Below, one piece after another: positions 46,005 to 58,244 of a DNA stretch of 64,000 bases; the first letter of the stretch is position 1; every line of letters begins with the position of its first letter. Position numbers and translations under genes: made by a program. The stretch spans positions 124,001 through 188,000 of the forward strand of contig CAWUHX010000140.1 in NCBI GenBank assembly GCA_963922205.1. Direction: 5' to 3'. Under the pieces are notes generated by a model. The model was not told the DNA's origin. It was given only the letters and a program-made list of their open reading frames with translations, and did not search any database. This DNA comes from Romanomermis culicivorax (taxonomy: Eukaryota; Nematoda; Enoplea; Mermithida; Mermithidae).

Positions 46005-46967
46005 CAAACGTTTTGCAAAAATGTTTTTCTGACAGATATTTTATTGTGATTTTGGAATGGTCCGTTGGTGCATACCTACCTAACTGCAGGACAAAAGCAT
46101 GTGAAACTTAGATAGCCAAGCTACTAAAAATAGACAATCTCAACTACAAGCAAAAACGATTTTAATATACCTAATTTGCATAGAGCGTTTTACTATTCAG
46201 GTATTGAGATTCGCTGTTCTGAGATTTCGCTGTATTGGAATTTCACTGTATTGAGAATCGCTGTTTGGAGCATTGCTGTATTGAGACTTCACTGTTTTGA
46301 GTTCCGCTGTATTGGGAACACGTCACGCTACAGGGTAGGAAAAAACGGATTTTTAATCAACCTAACCACACCTTTTGTAGACTTTGATAAAAAATTCGTT
46401 TTACAAATATATTTAGGATTTATCGAATGCTGGACGACATTGTACTAAGGTTACATCGCACATGGACCTGTTCGCTTCATGGATAATTTTTATCATTAAC
46501 TCTTCACTCAACGATTCAGCGTGTTTCCAAAATAGTTTGAATCTCTGTTCTTGGGTATATTCAACAGTAAACTCCTTGGCGATTTTCAGATCAGTTTTTG
46601 CAGGGGCGTGTCCCCAATACAACACATACAACAGCGAAACGAAACTCATAGCGAGACTCAAAACTGCGTTTCTCGAAACAGCGAAATCTCAATACAGTAA
46701 TTCACAAAACAGCAAACAAAAAAAGCGAAATTCAATATAGCGAATAGGGAAAAATTCTATGCGTTAGAGTAAACGCGGACATCATTTTTATAATAAATAT
46801 GCAAATTAGGTATATTAAAACCGTTTTTGCTAGTTGAGAGTCTATTTTTAGTTGCATTTAGCCAAGTTTCACATGCTTCTGTGCTGCAGTTGCGGTAGGT
46901 ATGCATGAACGGACCATTCCAAAATCACTAAAAATATCTGTAAAAAAACATTTCTTCAAAACGTTTG
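46005..46967. mobile_element. Foldback element with long inverted ends
   Basis: The left arm 46005-46195 and right arm 46745-46967 are inverted copies (CAAACGTTTTG...GGAATGGTCC... and ...GGACCATTCC...CAAAACGTTTG). Inner tandem words (TATTGAGATTCGCTG, 46190-46320) recur inverted at 46625-46740. No clear duplication. Confidence 0.72.
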
Positions 46968-47600
46968 GAAAAAACTAAAACAAAAAATTACCATAAGGAT
47001 TCCGGATTAAAATTGTCTTGTATGGAGCTTAATTGCAAAAAATTTAAGCAGTAAAGGCAAAACAAAAGATAAAGAAATGAAAGTAAAATAGTGTAATAAA
47101 AAGTAGGTAAACGTAAAGAATTGAACAGAAGTATACAACCTAATATTGCATATTTATCCCGTATTTAATTAACTTATTTGTTCATTTTTATTATATCTTA
47201 ACATTGCTTAGTTCTGTTACGAATAAAAGCATTATCAACCTAAGTGGCTCAAAATAAGAAGAGTACAGAAGGAAATAAGTCAATAAAGGAAAAAAGAAAC
47301 AAAAAACATGCATGTAGATTTTTTAAATAATAAAGAAACCAGAGTAAAAAGCTGTTATGTGAAAACACATGCTATAGAATTATAATCTGAAAAATCTAGA
47401 GATTCGTGCCAAAATGTGTGACAACCAGCGTCCAGCAGAACGAAACGGAAGAACAAGAACGTCATGCGCCGAAACGCCTAATCTCCATTTTTCCATTCGA
47501 TCTTAAAGATGACTTTTTTGAAGATTCGCTATTTTGAGAATCTGTTCTGAGACTTCGCTACTTTGAGCCTCGCTGATTAGGGGTGAGAGTCCTGCAGGGA
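46968..47600 (-). repeat. Inverted copy of 30090-30860 repeat
   Basis: It includes GATTCGCTATTTTGAGAATCTGTTC (in parts, 47522-47560), the same words used in the neighbouring foldback element. Confidence 0.6.
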
Positions 47601-48613
47601 TTTTGTGAAAACTGGCAAATAAGTTTACTTTATAAATCTGTTTGCACACACATACACACGCCAGAGATGCAACAAAAACGCGCGGACAAAAAGTTGAACA
47701 ATTTTTTTGCGCCACCTTTGACATTTTGCTAATACAAATTTTATATATCAATTCATAGAATTCAATAGCCGGAAAAGAACATTTTTTCTATACAGGACAC
47801 GTCTTAAAAAAATATTTCAAGGACGACGATATCGTATAACTACAAAAAACAAGCTAATGTTCCCATTTTAAAAACAAAACAAAAAACTGTAATGAACATT
47901 ATATACGTATTTCACACTGGATAATAGAAATATATATATATATACGTTTTGCGACACCACCAGAGGAGAAAAACTAAATATGATAAAGAGGAGAGCTAAG
48001 GATTCGGCCAATAATTAATAAACACTTAATTTGCCTGCATTTTCAATGAAAACTTCGATCGTCTTGTTCAGTTGTATGGCGTTGTAAAAAACATCACCTG
48101 AAAATATTAAAAAATTGCGCTTCACCGAGTACGTTCGTTTGGAGATTTTTGATATTATTCGCAGTTAAGCAGAAAATACATTTAACAAAACATTACTTAC
48201 AAAGTAAAAGATCAAAACTCAAAAGAGCTATGCTAAATGATTAAATTCGAATGAGGGTATACAGGGTATCCAAAAACGAAAGTTTGAGACAACTGAATGG
48301 TGCATGTGTTATTTCCTATTCGTCTGATGTTATTGTTTTTGTTTTCCTTTTCTGCTCTTTTCTTTATCCATTTTCTACTGATTTATTCCTTGTTTCCAAC
48401 GTCTTTTTAACATTGTTTCTTTTCCACTTCTTTTACTACATTCTTTTCCTCATTTTTGCCCATCCTCAATTTGTTATTAATTTCTCTCAGCTTTCGTTTG
48501 ACTTTTTTTCTCTTTCGTTCATTTTTTCTCCCTTTACTTTTGACAACAAAAAACCTTACGCAAATGCAGAAGCCCAACATTTGTTTGCAAACATGGTTTT
48601 AATGACTCAGAAT
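47601..48613. other. Intergenic, no gene seen
   Basis: There is a short (TA)n tract at 47930-47945. The open frame at 48251-48616 is driven by pyrimidine-rich composition and resembles no known protein. Confidence 0.4.
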
Positions 48614-49291
48614 TAGTGATGTTCCTAGGATATTTTTTTACACCAGGATATCCGGGTTTTTGGAGAGATCGGATATCCGGTTGGCCATATATATGTGACA
48701 AAATTGACTTGTGTTCACTGCTTTTAAATTTGATGAAAACTAGGCTTCTAAAATGTTTTTTGATGTCATCACTGGTGATGTTAGACATTAAAAATTTTCC
48801 TACTTCAAATTGCCTTACCTTGACAATCATCGAGTGAGAAAAAAGAATAAAATCATCAGAAAAGTTAGAATCAAAAACTAAGCGTTGAATATCATTGGAT
48901 AATGAACGTTATTGCTGTGTTTGTGTTAGTGACTGAGAAACGGTACTTGACTTCCTGAGAGTCACGCTCAAACCAAATTCAAATTAATAATGCACCAGAA
49001 GACACCTTTTTCTTATTTACGGCTGACTTTTTCTTCCACATTTGTGGAAAAAGTTAAAAGTTAACAGAAGCTCAAAAAGATATGTCTAAATGAGAAAAAA
49101 TTGAGCCTGTGTTTGGTACGCCCAATCGATTGTATCACAACTTGGCGCCTGTTTTCTTTTTTATTCGTATTTTTATTTTATTTCATTTTTATTCGTCATT
49201 TGTGTCGAAGTTTTCCATAAAATTTTCGATGTCCGGATATTTTTTTCATATACGGATATCCGAAAATCCGGATGTCCGATGGACATCACTA
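48614..49291. mobile_element. hAT MITE, word ATATCCGGATAT
   Basis: The ends TAGTGATGTTC and GGACATCACTA are flanked by a perfect 8-bp duplication CTCAGAAT (48606-48613 and 49292-49299). GGATATCCGG words lie at both ends. Smaller relative of 17331-19186. Confidence 0.9.
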
Positions 49292-49299
49292 CTCAGAAT

Positions 49300-50380
49300 T
49301 CGACACGAATTACACAGCCCAACAAGAATCTCAACAATTCTTGTTAAACTGTTGATTAATGGGAATTTGGCATGCAGATGATAAGAGACGAAATAATACA
49401 AACTGTGGAATTTTATGTAGCTCATATTGAGCAAAAGAGCAATTTATGATTACATCATGAAGTATATACAACTTTCTGTTGATTCTTCAATTCTTGATAT
49501 AATCATTCAATGCAGGAAAATTCGAATTCAAGTTGAAAAGGAATATAAACCAAAAAACGTGATTTTTAGCAATTAGTTAATCTTCGTTTAACATGTACCA
49601 ATAAAGATTTTCTCAAAACTATTCATTTTATGCGTAAAGTCACATTTTAAATAAATCCACAAATTTTAGGGAAAGACAAAATTGATAATGCTCGTGCGAT
49701 ATTTCGACTTACCAAATCAAAAAGGATTTTGTAGTCGGGGCGCTGCAGTAATCTAGAACAAAAATTCGTAGGAATACCAAAAAAAATAATACCAAAATGT
49801 GTGGAAATAACTAAGAACTAATGATTTAATTGATGAATGGTTCACGCTGGCTTTGAAAAAATTATATAAAATTTTGAAATATTCAATCTGCAGGCATTGA
49901 TCATCTTTCAATTATGAATTCAAAAATTTGTTTTTTCTCAAATGCTGTGTCGAAAAATCGCAATAATCTGATACTTGCAATCTTTGAACTATGCCAAAAA
50001 TCTGGCAAAAATTATAGACGTCGCTTACTTTTCCATGTACTTCGAACAAAAATTCAAAATTTTTGCCATTCCTCACGCAACTTTTTTCGGAAAATAATGA
50101 GAAATTTCGATGTATTAACATCGATAAACATTTTGAAACAGAGCTGAATTTGAATCTGCAACTTGACAAATTTTTGAGTACTTTTGATTGGGGATTTGTG
50201 GAAGAGCAGTTTTCTTATGGAAGAAAATTATTTATTTCAGACGAATGGCGATTTTGTTTCACTCATTCATGAACAAACTTTATAACTTTCTCCGAATCTA
50301 CGACAAAAGTCAACATCTTATTACTTGATAATAGTCGGGTAAGTCAAGAAATAAAGAAATCTGAGAATAATTATACTTTT
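49300..50380. other. Downstream flank of EIF4H, no other gene
   Basis: AT-rich sequence. The 3' UTR of the minus-strand EIF4H should lie just left of 50381. On the minus strand an AATAAA-like signal is not obvious within 100 bp. Confidence 0.35.
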
Positions 50381-53300
50381 TTAACGCTCCGCAGCCGTCG
50401 TACTGCTGGCGCCGCCATCCGAACATTGACTCGGCCGACGTTTAGAAATACCGTCAGCGGCGTCAGTCGTTTCGTCTCGCGGTTTGCCGCTGCCAAAAAT
50501 TTTCGATCTTTGCATCGTTTCTGCCAATTGATTGATCGGATCTTGTATCGTACGCGGTTTCAATTGTAGACGCGGTCGATTGGCCGTATCGGCTGCTAAG
50601 AAAAACGTAAATAGTGTATGAACACGTCATCAATTTCCTCACATTAATCGATATTTGAGAAAATTTTCTCACGGTAATTATCATAAAATTAACGCATACC
50701 CGCTGCCGGCGGAGCCAGTTCCAACGGAGGTTCGGGTTCCGTAGGCTGTCCGCGATATTGTTGCTGCGACGATTCGTGGCTACGATTGTAACGAGGCCCG
50801 CCTCGACTATAATGGGACGAATCGTGAACGTAGCCGCCGCCTCCGTTTTGGTTATATTCGCCTTTAAAATTAAAACGTAGATGTACAGTTTCAACTCAAT
50901 TCATACATTTAACTAACAAAGTCATACATGAAGTGATTAAATAGGAATCCCAGCTCGGGAATAGCATCGACGCCCTCTAAATGTCTGCCAATCATATCTT
51001 GAGGATAAGGTATGGGATTAGTAATCGGCCATGGCAATTCTTGCATTCAGCCTTTCATGTGAAGATTTACTGACAAAATGGAAATCTTGCCCGTTTTGTG
51101 AAGCAAGAAATTGATTAAAAAATGTTTTTTCTCATTCAATGTTATGACACAAAATTTAGTACTAAACAAAGGTTCAACCGTCTTTTCACACGATTGACAT
51201 ACAAACAGTGAATTTTTTCACGAGCTGTTTTGCACGGTGCAAAAAAATTACCAAAAAAGTTCTGCACGCCAAAAATTATTTTTTTACTATAAATTAATAT
51301 ATCGCATTTTTCCACGAATTTTTTTTCCGCAAATAAAGAGGTCAAATTTTTTTCCACATGTGAAAATTTTTTGGGAAAATCTCAAAAATCAGATTTGAAT
51401 TTTGTGTTCATAAATAGTAATTTTTAGAAATTTTATCATTTGAAAAATTTTAAAACCAATAATTTGTTCGTAACCTTTCATAAATTTGGCCGAAAAGCTA
51501 TGAGTCAGAAGCGTAGAAATTTCCAAAAATACTTCCATGAAGCTTTTGAATTCAATTTACGTTAAGAAAGGAACAAACGCCTCAAAAAGTTTAGAAATTT
51601 GACGTGTTGATTTTCCTCAAAAAATGTATGAAGGAAATAATGCCGATCTTCATTAATTATTATATTGAAAATCGCCAATTAAACATGAAATAATACGTTT
51701 AAGACGATGAAAACGATTAAAAATTAGTGATAAGTGAAGGTAGACATGCTAAAAGCCGCACCTGAGCTTGAGCTTGGTAATAAATAATGATTAATAAAGT
51801 GAACCGGCGCAAAGCGCCAGAAAATTTTGAGATTTGGACCAACTAAAATGCATATTTTCTATATGAAAACCCCAAATTTGTTTACCACATTTGATGAATA
51901 TTTTTGCACGGTGCAAAAAATCGAGAAAAAAAAAGTTTTACACGAGAGGAAAAAGTTTAGCAAAGTGCAAAAAAAACACTGCATACAAAGAATAATTTTC
52001 CTGCTGGAAGAGTGTGCTCAAGAATCGATCAATTTCCGTAATTTATGTAACATTATTTGACAATAGCACATGGAAAACCGATAATATCGTATGCGAGCAA
52101 CAATTCTGAGAAATTCGAATTACAGTTTAAACGTGACACAAGGAAAATACTGCTCCGTATCGAAAATGTCCAGAAACAAATCTCCATTAAACGTTCACTA
52201 AAGATGAAATCCGTTGGAATGATTAAAACTGGAAAGTAATTTAATTTCACATTTTTGCAGTTTTCTGCTCGATCAGCCCACTGAACTAAACTTTGAGGGC
52301 CTTTGGAGCAAAAAGTTCTGTAGTGAAACCATGGTGTTAACGATACGGTACCAATTTTTGTTATTTTTCAATTTACAAGCATTTAATGAAAAACTGACTG
52401 TAGCTATAGTCTGCTTTTTATAAAGAGTTCCAAATAGAACAATATCGGAAATTAGTACTGCGGTAAAAAATTAATTACACACCATAGAACTTCTTGAAAC
52501 AATGAAACAGTACACTGGAATACCTTAGACCAGATGATCGGAGGACTAAACATTGCTACATCACAAAAATCTTGAGAATAAATGAACAAAAAACTTATGA
52601 TCATACATGCACATAGGGGGTAGGTGGGTAAACCCCCACACCTGAAACCCTGGCCAAAAAAAATCGTCTAACACCTCCCTGAACTTTTTCCAAGACTGCT
52701 TTTTTCATGATTTTTAAGCATATTTTGTATGAAAAACAGGCTTGCAGGACTTTTTTTTTGTTTTTTGCTCACCCACCCCCACTACCCCCTGGGAAAAAGT
52801 CCATGGAATCTCCCCTCCTGGAAAATTCTTGCCGTGCATGTCTGTTGATGATTCATACAGATTATAGCAGTATTTTTTTTGTACTTAACAAACGAAACGG
52901 TCCAGAGTACAAACGAAAATTTGGGCTTCGTTTGTACCAGTACAAACGAAAATTTTTGGACAAAAAATTTTTTTGTTACTCAACAGCTGTCAGTATTCAG
53001 TATCAATGGACTTTGTAGGACTTGTTTGTTATGCGTCCACATCGAAAACGACAAACTAGCAGCTGTGGCATAATAATAAAAGCTTTTTGTGAAGTATTTC
53101 ACTAGTGCATGTTATGTGCCTCATGATCAAGTGTTTTATGTGTCTGAATTTGTAGCCTTCTTATGTGTCTCCTGGAAATAGCCAACGTATTCATATTTCA
53201 CAGCATGTTTGTTGCATTTTATAACAATGAATGCTCTTTTCAGCAATTTTTCGCGAATTTTGGAGTACAAACGGTTTTTGAGAGGTCGTTTGTACCAGTA

Positions 53301-54771
53301 CAAATGGACCGAGTACAAAAAAAAAACACTGGATTATAGCAAATTTTCTGTCATCGGTCGTCCACTACATAGGACGCTATCTAAATCATTAACTGAAAAA
53401 ATAAAAAAGCTTCCAAGTTCTGGCGGAAAATGATCCTTTTTAAACAAAAGAGTAATGTTTCCGGTTTTTTAGATTAATGTTTCCTATTTTTGAGATTTTC
53501 TTCCATTTTTTTGCTGCAACGAACACTCGTGCCCAAGTTTTAGGCATGTTCATGATCCGTTGACCCAGTCATAAATCTCCGAACTTCATGAGATGCATAC
53601 GAGGAAAAAATTTTATTTCAGGACGACGAATTCAAAATTCTAACCTCTCGGCTTACGGTTATAATGATCGTATTGACGCGGTTGCTGATCTTGATCTCGT
53701 CGACCGTAACCGGATCTTTGAAAATCTTGATTTTGTCTAAAAGCCCGGCAAGATGAAAAAAATATAAAATTTTCCGCATAACTCTTCCAAACCCCTGAAA
53801 ATATGTTTCGTCGCTGAAAAATTTCCAAAAAATACGTTTTCCAAATTTTCGACGATAAAACGTATTTTAAAAAATACGTTTTATCGTATTTTTTAAAATT
53901 TAGGTACCAGGAAAATTCAATAGAAATTCTTGAAGAATCTAATGCCTAAAATGACGATAACCAAGATTTAAATACCAATCAAGGTGAGGTATAGTAAATC
54001 ATTTTTTCAGGTGAAAAAATTAACTGGAAAAATTAATTTTCGGAGCGAAATGATTGTTTCCAAATAAAACAGGTCAAAAACGTCAATTTTTTCGGCGCTT
54101 CGCTTTTCGACCAGAACAACCAACACTTTTTCGAACTGCTTTACGACTTTTAACACAAGAATTCCATTTTCCCTTAAAGGATGACGGAGCTCCGTTTAGG
54201 AATCTACCTATTCTGAAAACGACCGCCTCCTGCACCACTGTCGTAATCCCGCTGTTGTTGACGACCGCCCGACGCTCCGCCGCCTCCTCCTCCTCTCTGA
54301 TTGTCGCGTCTGCCGGTTGCGACGTCAACGCGTATTTTCTTATCGCCGTACAGCTTAAAAAATTAAAATCATCTATAATAAATTTAATTCAAACTCGTAA
54401 TAATTTTGGTTTATACCGCGCCATTCATCTGCAAAGCCGCTTCCAGCGATTCGTTGTCCTCGAATTCGATATAACCATAGCCTAAAAAAATTGAGCGAAT
54501 ATTTTAGGGTTTACTTAGACTTTACCTAGTCCGCGATTTTACCTTTAAATTTATCAGTTTCCTTATCACGAATCAATCTAGCATTTCTCACCTAGGGAAA
54601 AAAGAATTACATCAAGTGAAATTTGGACGAAAAAAACATTTTAGTACGCGCAATCCTTTGAAAAGTGTATCGATGTCGCCTTGAATCAAATCTTCAGGTA
54701 AATTTCCGACGAAAGCGGTCAATGATCCTTCTTTAGAACCGGATGTTTGCGGAGGATTGCGTCCATTAGAT
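50381..54771 (-). CDS. EIF4H: Eukaryotic initiation factor 4H (seven visible exons, 5' exon missing)
   Basis: Coding exons on minus are 54771-54648, 54591-54543, 54481-54417, 54353-54208, 53736-53645, 50861-50700 and 50595-50381, with stop TAA at 50383-50381. All junctions are GT-AG and all phases agree, giving 283 codons. The RRM shows LTAFVGNLPEDLIQGDID (RNP2) and DKETDKFKGYGYIEFED (RNP1). A glycine-, arginine- and tyrosine-rich linker follows, and then the family signature RPRLQLKPRT...INQLAE...KIFGSGKPRDE. eIF4H stimulates the eIF4A helicase during mRNA scanning in the cytoplasm. Human eIF4H is 248 residues; this one is longer, mainly in the linker. eIF4B shares the fold but has a different C-terminus. 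The first exon with the start codon was not found; the first visible exon begins with the last base of a split codon. The 2.8-kb intron 5 holds several MITEs. Confidence 0.93.
51206..51981. mobile_element. hAT-like MITE in EIF4H intron, word TTTTGCACGGTGCAAAA
   Basis: The left end is CAGTGAATTTTTTCACGAGC and the right end AAAGTGCAAAAAAAACACTG, flanked by a perfect duplication CATACAAA (51198-51205 and 51982-51989). The word GCACGGTGC occurs near both ends (51232 and 51908). The interior is that of 6079-7337, with GGCGCAAAGCGCC at 51805. Confidence 0.87.
52612..52844. mobile_element. CATACATGCAC-type element in EIF4H intron
   Basis: The ends CATACATGCACATAGGGGG and GCCGTGCATGTCTG are flanked by CTTATGAT (52604-52611) and TTGATGAT (52845-52852), 6 of 8 identical. 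A sister copy lies at 62030-62283. Confidence 0.6.
52868..53331. mobile_element. hAT-like MITE in EIF4H intron, word CGTTTGTACCAGTACAAACG
   Basis: The ends CAGTATTTTTTTTGTAC and GAGTACAAAAAAAAAACACTG are flanked by a perfect duplication GATTATAG (52860-52867 and 53332-53339). The 20-bp near-palindrome lies at 52929-52948, with a sister at about 53288-53305. Confidence 0.9.
53853..53886. repeat. Perfect palindrome in EIF4H intron
   Basis: Arms of 16 bp (CGATAAAACGTATTTT and its exact complement) are separated by 2 bp. Confidence 0.9.
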
Positions 54772-55524
54772 CTGGAAATCAAAAGCTATTTTGCAAAACA
54801 GGTCCGATCAGTTGAGGGGGGGCAACCCAAAATTTCGAGAAAAAGTCGAAACAAGGCCCAAAAAGATATTTCTGTGTAATGTAATTACTTATGCACTTTT
54901 GCGACTCATGAGTTTTCTCCAGGTGTTTTAACGTGTGGGGTATATACAGCGGATATGGTGCAAAGATGAAAGTGTGGAATGGAGCCCGCACACTGCAATC
55001 AGCATGGAATTGTTGTCGAAAGCGTTTAACGCTTAACGGGACGGGTACTGCGCGCACGCTCTCGAGGCTCCGCTCCGCCCATAAGCCTAAGAACAAAATA
55101 GGTAAATGACCTGCAATACGCTGTAGGTCACTTTACTTTGGAGCAGATAGTCATCTTTACACTAACGTCAGTTAACAGTATCTTATACATCGCGCACGTT
55201 CTTTGTATATGCACTTTGTATATACCTTGCACATTAAAAACTGTATATACCTTACACGTTAAGAAACCTGGAAACAAACTTAGGGATCGCTTAAGTGCAA
55301 GTGCCTTTTTGACCCAATTTTTTCGAGCAGGGAGAGGGGCTTGTGGGGACGATAAGGGGTCTTGACAGTTTCTGAGATTCTGAGGTTCCAGGAAATGATT
55401 TTGCTTATGTAAATGTTTTTCCGAATTTGCAGAAATTTTGTTGATTTTGAGGCCCGTGTTTGTATACTTATATTGCTCATTTCAGGATTCCCTACATCTT
55501 TGGTACACTTGGTGCACTTTGGTT
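54772..55524. other. Upstream of the first visible EIF4H exon; start exon not found
   Basis: The sequence should be EIF4H intron or promoter. I saw no ATG exon with a GT donor in the right phase. The minus open frame at 54779-55096 has no family resemblance. Confidence 0.4.
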
Positions 55525-55911
55525 CTCGAAAAATGTGTCAAGGGAAAAATGTGAATCTTCATTAAATATCAAGATGAAATATTGAAGATTACCAATTAAA
55601 ACACGAGATAATACGTTTAAGATGACTAAAACTATTAAAGATTAAATGATAAATGGAGGTAGACATGTTAGAAGCAGCGCCTGAGCTAGGAAATATATAA
55701 TAATGCTTATTTAAGTTATAACCGGTGCGAAGCGCCGGTTAATTTTGAGATTATGACCTTTTAAAATGCACCAAAATGCATCTTTTCTGTATCTGATATG
55801 ATCAAACACATGACTCAAAAAATTCTGACAAGTCATTTTGGCTTGTTGGACTAAAATTCTACACGCCATTTTGTCAGTCCAACAAGCCATGGCTTGTAAA
55901 AGGCTAAAAAA
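55525..55911. mobile_element. hAT-like MITE right part, word ACAAGCCATGGCTTGT
   Basis: The interior block 55550-55800 (GTAGACATG, GCGCCTGAGCT, GGTGCGAAGCGCCGG, ATGCACCAAAATGCATC) equals that of the CCCC-word elements. It is followed by a different word, the 16-bp perfect palindrome ACAAGCCATGGCTTGT (55882-55897), and the end AAAAAAAACTATG. The left end was not found. Confidence 0.6.
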
Positions 55912-56019
55912 AACTATGCATACCTCTACTCTCAAGTCTACATATTATACGTGATACAAAACGGGTAATGGTTTTCATTTTGTACCCGGGTAATTTGGGT
56001 ACCCAGTGTGAAGCTGTAG

Positions 56020-56335
56020 CTCTATTATCCTGCGCTCTATTGTCCTGCGCTCTATTGTCCTGCGCTCTATTGTCCAGCGCTCTATTGTCCACGCTCTAAT
56101 GTCCGCGCTCTATTGTCCTGCGCTCTAATGTCCGCGCTCTATTGTCCTGCGCTCTAATGTCTGTGCTCTATTGTCCTGCGCTCTAATGTTCCCGCGCTCT
56201 AGTGTCCCTGCGCTCTATTGTCCTGCACTCTAGTGTCTCTGTGCTCTATTGTCCTGCGCTCTAATGTGCCTGCACTCTATTGTCCTGCACTCTATTGTCC
56301 TGCGCTCTATTGCCCTGCGCTCTAATGTCCGGTCA
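56020..56335 (+). repeat. 15-bp minisatellite TGCGCTCTATTGTCC
   Basis: About 21 copies of TGCGCTCTA(T/A)TGTCC, with 14-16 bp variants. Reading it on minus gives a DNRAQ peptide repeat, which is a by-product. Confidence 0.9.
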
Positions 56336-56339
56336 CGTT

Positions 56340-56953
56340 TGATATTCTATATCGTTGGAAAATGACTATTTTTAATATCTATTTCCTGCCTGAAAAGTCT
56401 AATTTTTCAGTGAAATCAACATGTTTTCAGTCAGGCAAACTAAAATTCAAAAATTAGGCAAGCAGCAATGAATTGAATGGCTTTTTCAGACAGAAGAACC
56501 TCTGCTATTGTCCCACGCTTAATCATTTTCCAAATGCAAAAAGTTATCTTCACGAAAGTCAAAAATTCTAAAGAAACACAAAACGATTTTGTGGAAATAA
56601 TCTAGAAAAATCTAGCTTTTAGTCAAATATGTGAAAAAACAATACAAGGTCAAACATTCATCCATAACATGCTGATGTTTAAAAGCTATAAGACAGCGTA
56701 AGCTAGGCCGACATTTTCCAACCGCACAACAGAAATGATAACAAGAATCATAAGTGATTTGAAATCCGGAGCGAAGCGCCGGAAAATTTTCGATGTTTTC
56801 TTAAAAACGCATAAGAATGCATCTCCGGACAGGAAACTCACCCAATCAAAAGGGTCGTTAAGGCTCTAATTTTTATAAGCCATGTTGGCTTGTGCCCCTA
56901 AATTTTTAGGAGTCAATCAGAATTTTTAGAGGCCATGGCTCCTAATTGACCTA
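56340..56953. mobile_element. hAT-like MITE right part, word TTAGGAG/GGCTCCTAA
   Basis: The interior 56400-56870 aligns with that of 11030-11867, but the end words are different: TAGGAGTC and CATGGCTCCTAATTG, with end CCTAAAAAACCCTG. The left end was not defined. Confidence 0.55.
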
Positions 56954-57359
56954 AAAAACCCTGACCAGACTCGATTTTTACGCTCGCAAATATGAATGCT
57001 CTATATAGCCGAAAACATTATGTTGATTAGTCTCCAATTTTCTGGCATAAATGAGGAGTTTGAATGTTTTCTCCAATATTACCCTTACAATCCAATTGAA
57101 ACGTTGACTTTGACATAATAATTTTAAGGCTAAATTAAAAGTTGAAAAACTAAAAAAAACGATCACAAATACTCGATGATTTTAAGCAATTTCACTTTCA
57201 GTGTGCATAGTCGAATAATAAAACTCGCCACAGCGCGGCGAAAAAATTTGACGATTTTCCTCTACTTTTCAACACAAAATATTTGCTTTTCCACAAAATT
57301 ACATGTTTTCCAGGTTTTCCAGACCTGAAAAAAATTCCCTGTGTTTTCCAGGTTGTGTA

Positions 57360-58114
57360 TGAACCCTGCCCATACTTTTGGTCGAAAAATACCGAAAAAT
57401 CTCAATTTTTTGATGAAAAATGTCAATTTTTGAACAAAAATGGTCAAAAACATCAATTGTCTCGGCACTCCGCGCCTCCATTAATACATTTTGACGGTTT
57501 TTTCAGACAGATATTACTATTTTTTAACCGTTTTTTAGCGAAAAAATTGATTTTTTTTCGTTCAGAGACCCCTTCCCCAAAATTTTGGTGAATCACTGAC
57601 CCCCGACCTAAAAAAAAACCGTCCGACCACCCCCCCCCCGAAGCTCGGGGCCCCGTTACATGGTCCAAAAATAACAATTTTGTCTAAAAACCGTAAAAAT
57701 GTATTGATGACGCGATGCGCAGAAAAAATCTACATTTTTGACCGTTTTTCATTCAAAATGACTGTTTTTTTAAAGTCAAAATATAGAAATTTTCTAGTTT
57801 TTTCTGACAAGAAGTATGGGAGACCGTGGCTAATGGCCATATGATTGGCAAATCTTTTGGGGGACCACCATATGGCCGATGGTTTCTTTGGAGGGGGTTG
57901 TTATCAGGGATTTTTTTTCCGCACAGTGCGGATTTCTTTGGGGTCGTGCAGAAAATTTTTGGAGAGCTTTCCGCACGAACGGACATTTTTCAATGTTTTT
58001 AGTGGTTTTTAATGGTGGTGCGGAAATTTTTCTGGCCAATTTCCGCAAGATGCAGAACGACCGGTGCGGAAAAAACTCTGGTTGTTATGGAACTTTCTTT
58101 CAATTACATGTATG
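57360..58114. mobile_element. CATAC-type element copies, two overlapping halves
   Basis: 57360-57660 matches the reverse of 60171-60610 (ending GGGGCCCCGTTACATGG). 57661-58114 matches its forward right part (ending AATTACATGTATG). It is interrupted by 57905-58080. Confidence 0.5.
57905..58080. mobile_element. 176-bp MITE, word CCGCACAGTGCGG
   Basis: The ends CAGGGATTTTTTTTCCGCAC and GGTGCGGAAAAAACTCTG are flanked by a perfect duplication GTTGTTAT (57897-57904 and 58081-58088). CCGCAC half-words recur inside (57972, 58018, 58042). Confidence 0.92.
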
Positions 58115-58244
58115 ATTCGTTCCTACACTACAGGCCAAAAAATCCCCTGAATTTCCAAGGTTATCCATAAATAATTTCCCAGGTTTTTGACGTACACAAT
58201 TGGGACACAATTTTCGTTGTTTACACTATATACTTTTAGAGCGT

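Noticed and set aside
48251..48616. 121-codon plus open frame, Phe/Leu-rich
   Set aside because: Pyrimidine-rich composition, no family resemblance; membrane-like look is compositional.
54083..54328. Minus open frame starting MTSQPADATIREEEEAAERR
   Set aside because: It is a +1 shadow of EIF4H exon 4; the true frame gives LYGDKKIRVDVATGRR and the glycine-rich linker.
54779..55096. Minus open frame as EIF4H first exon
   Set aside because: It reads through the intron acceptor, is in no consistent phase with the next exon and lacks the Gly/Arg-rich N-terminus expected.
55904..56092. Peptide repeat DNRAQ on minus
   Set aside because: Translation of the 15-bp minisatellite; no coding context.
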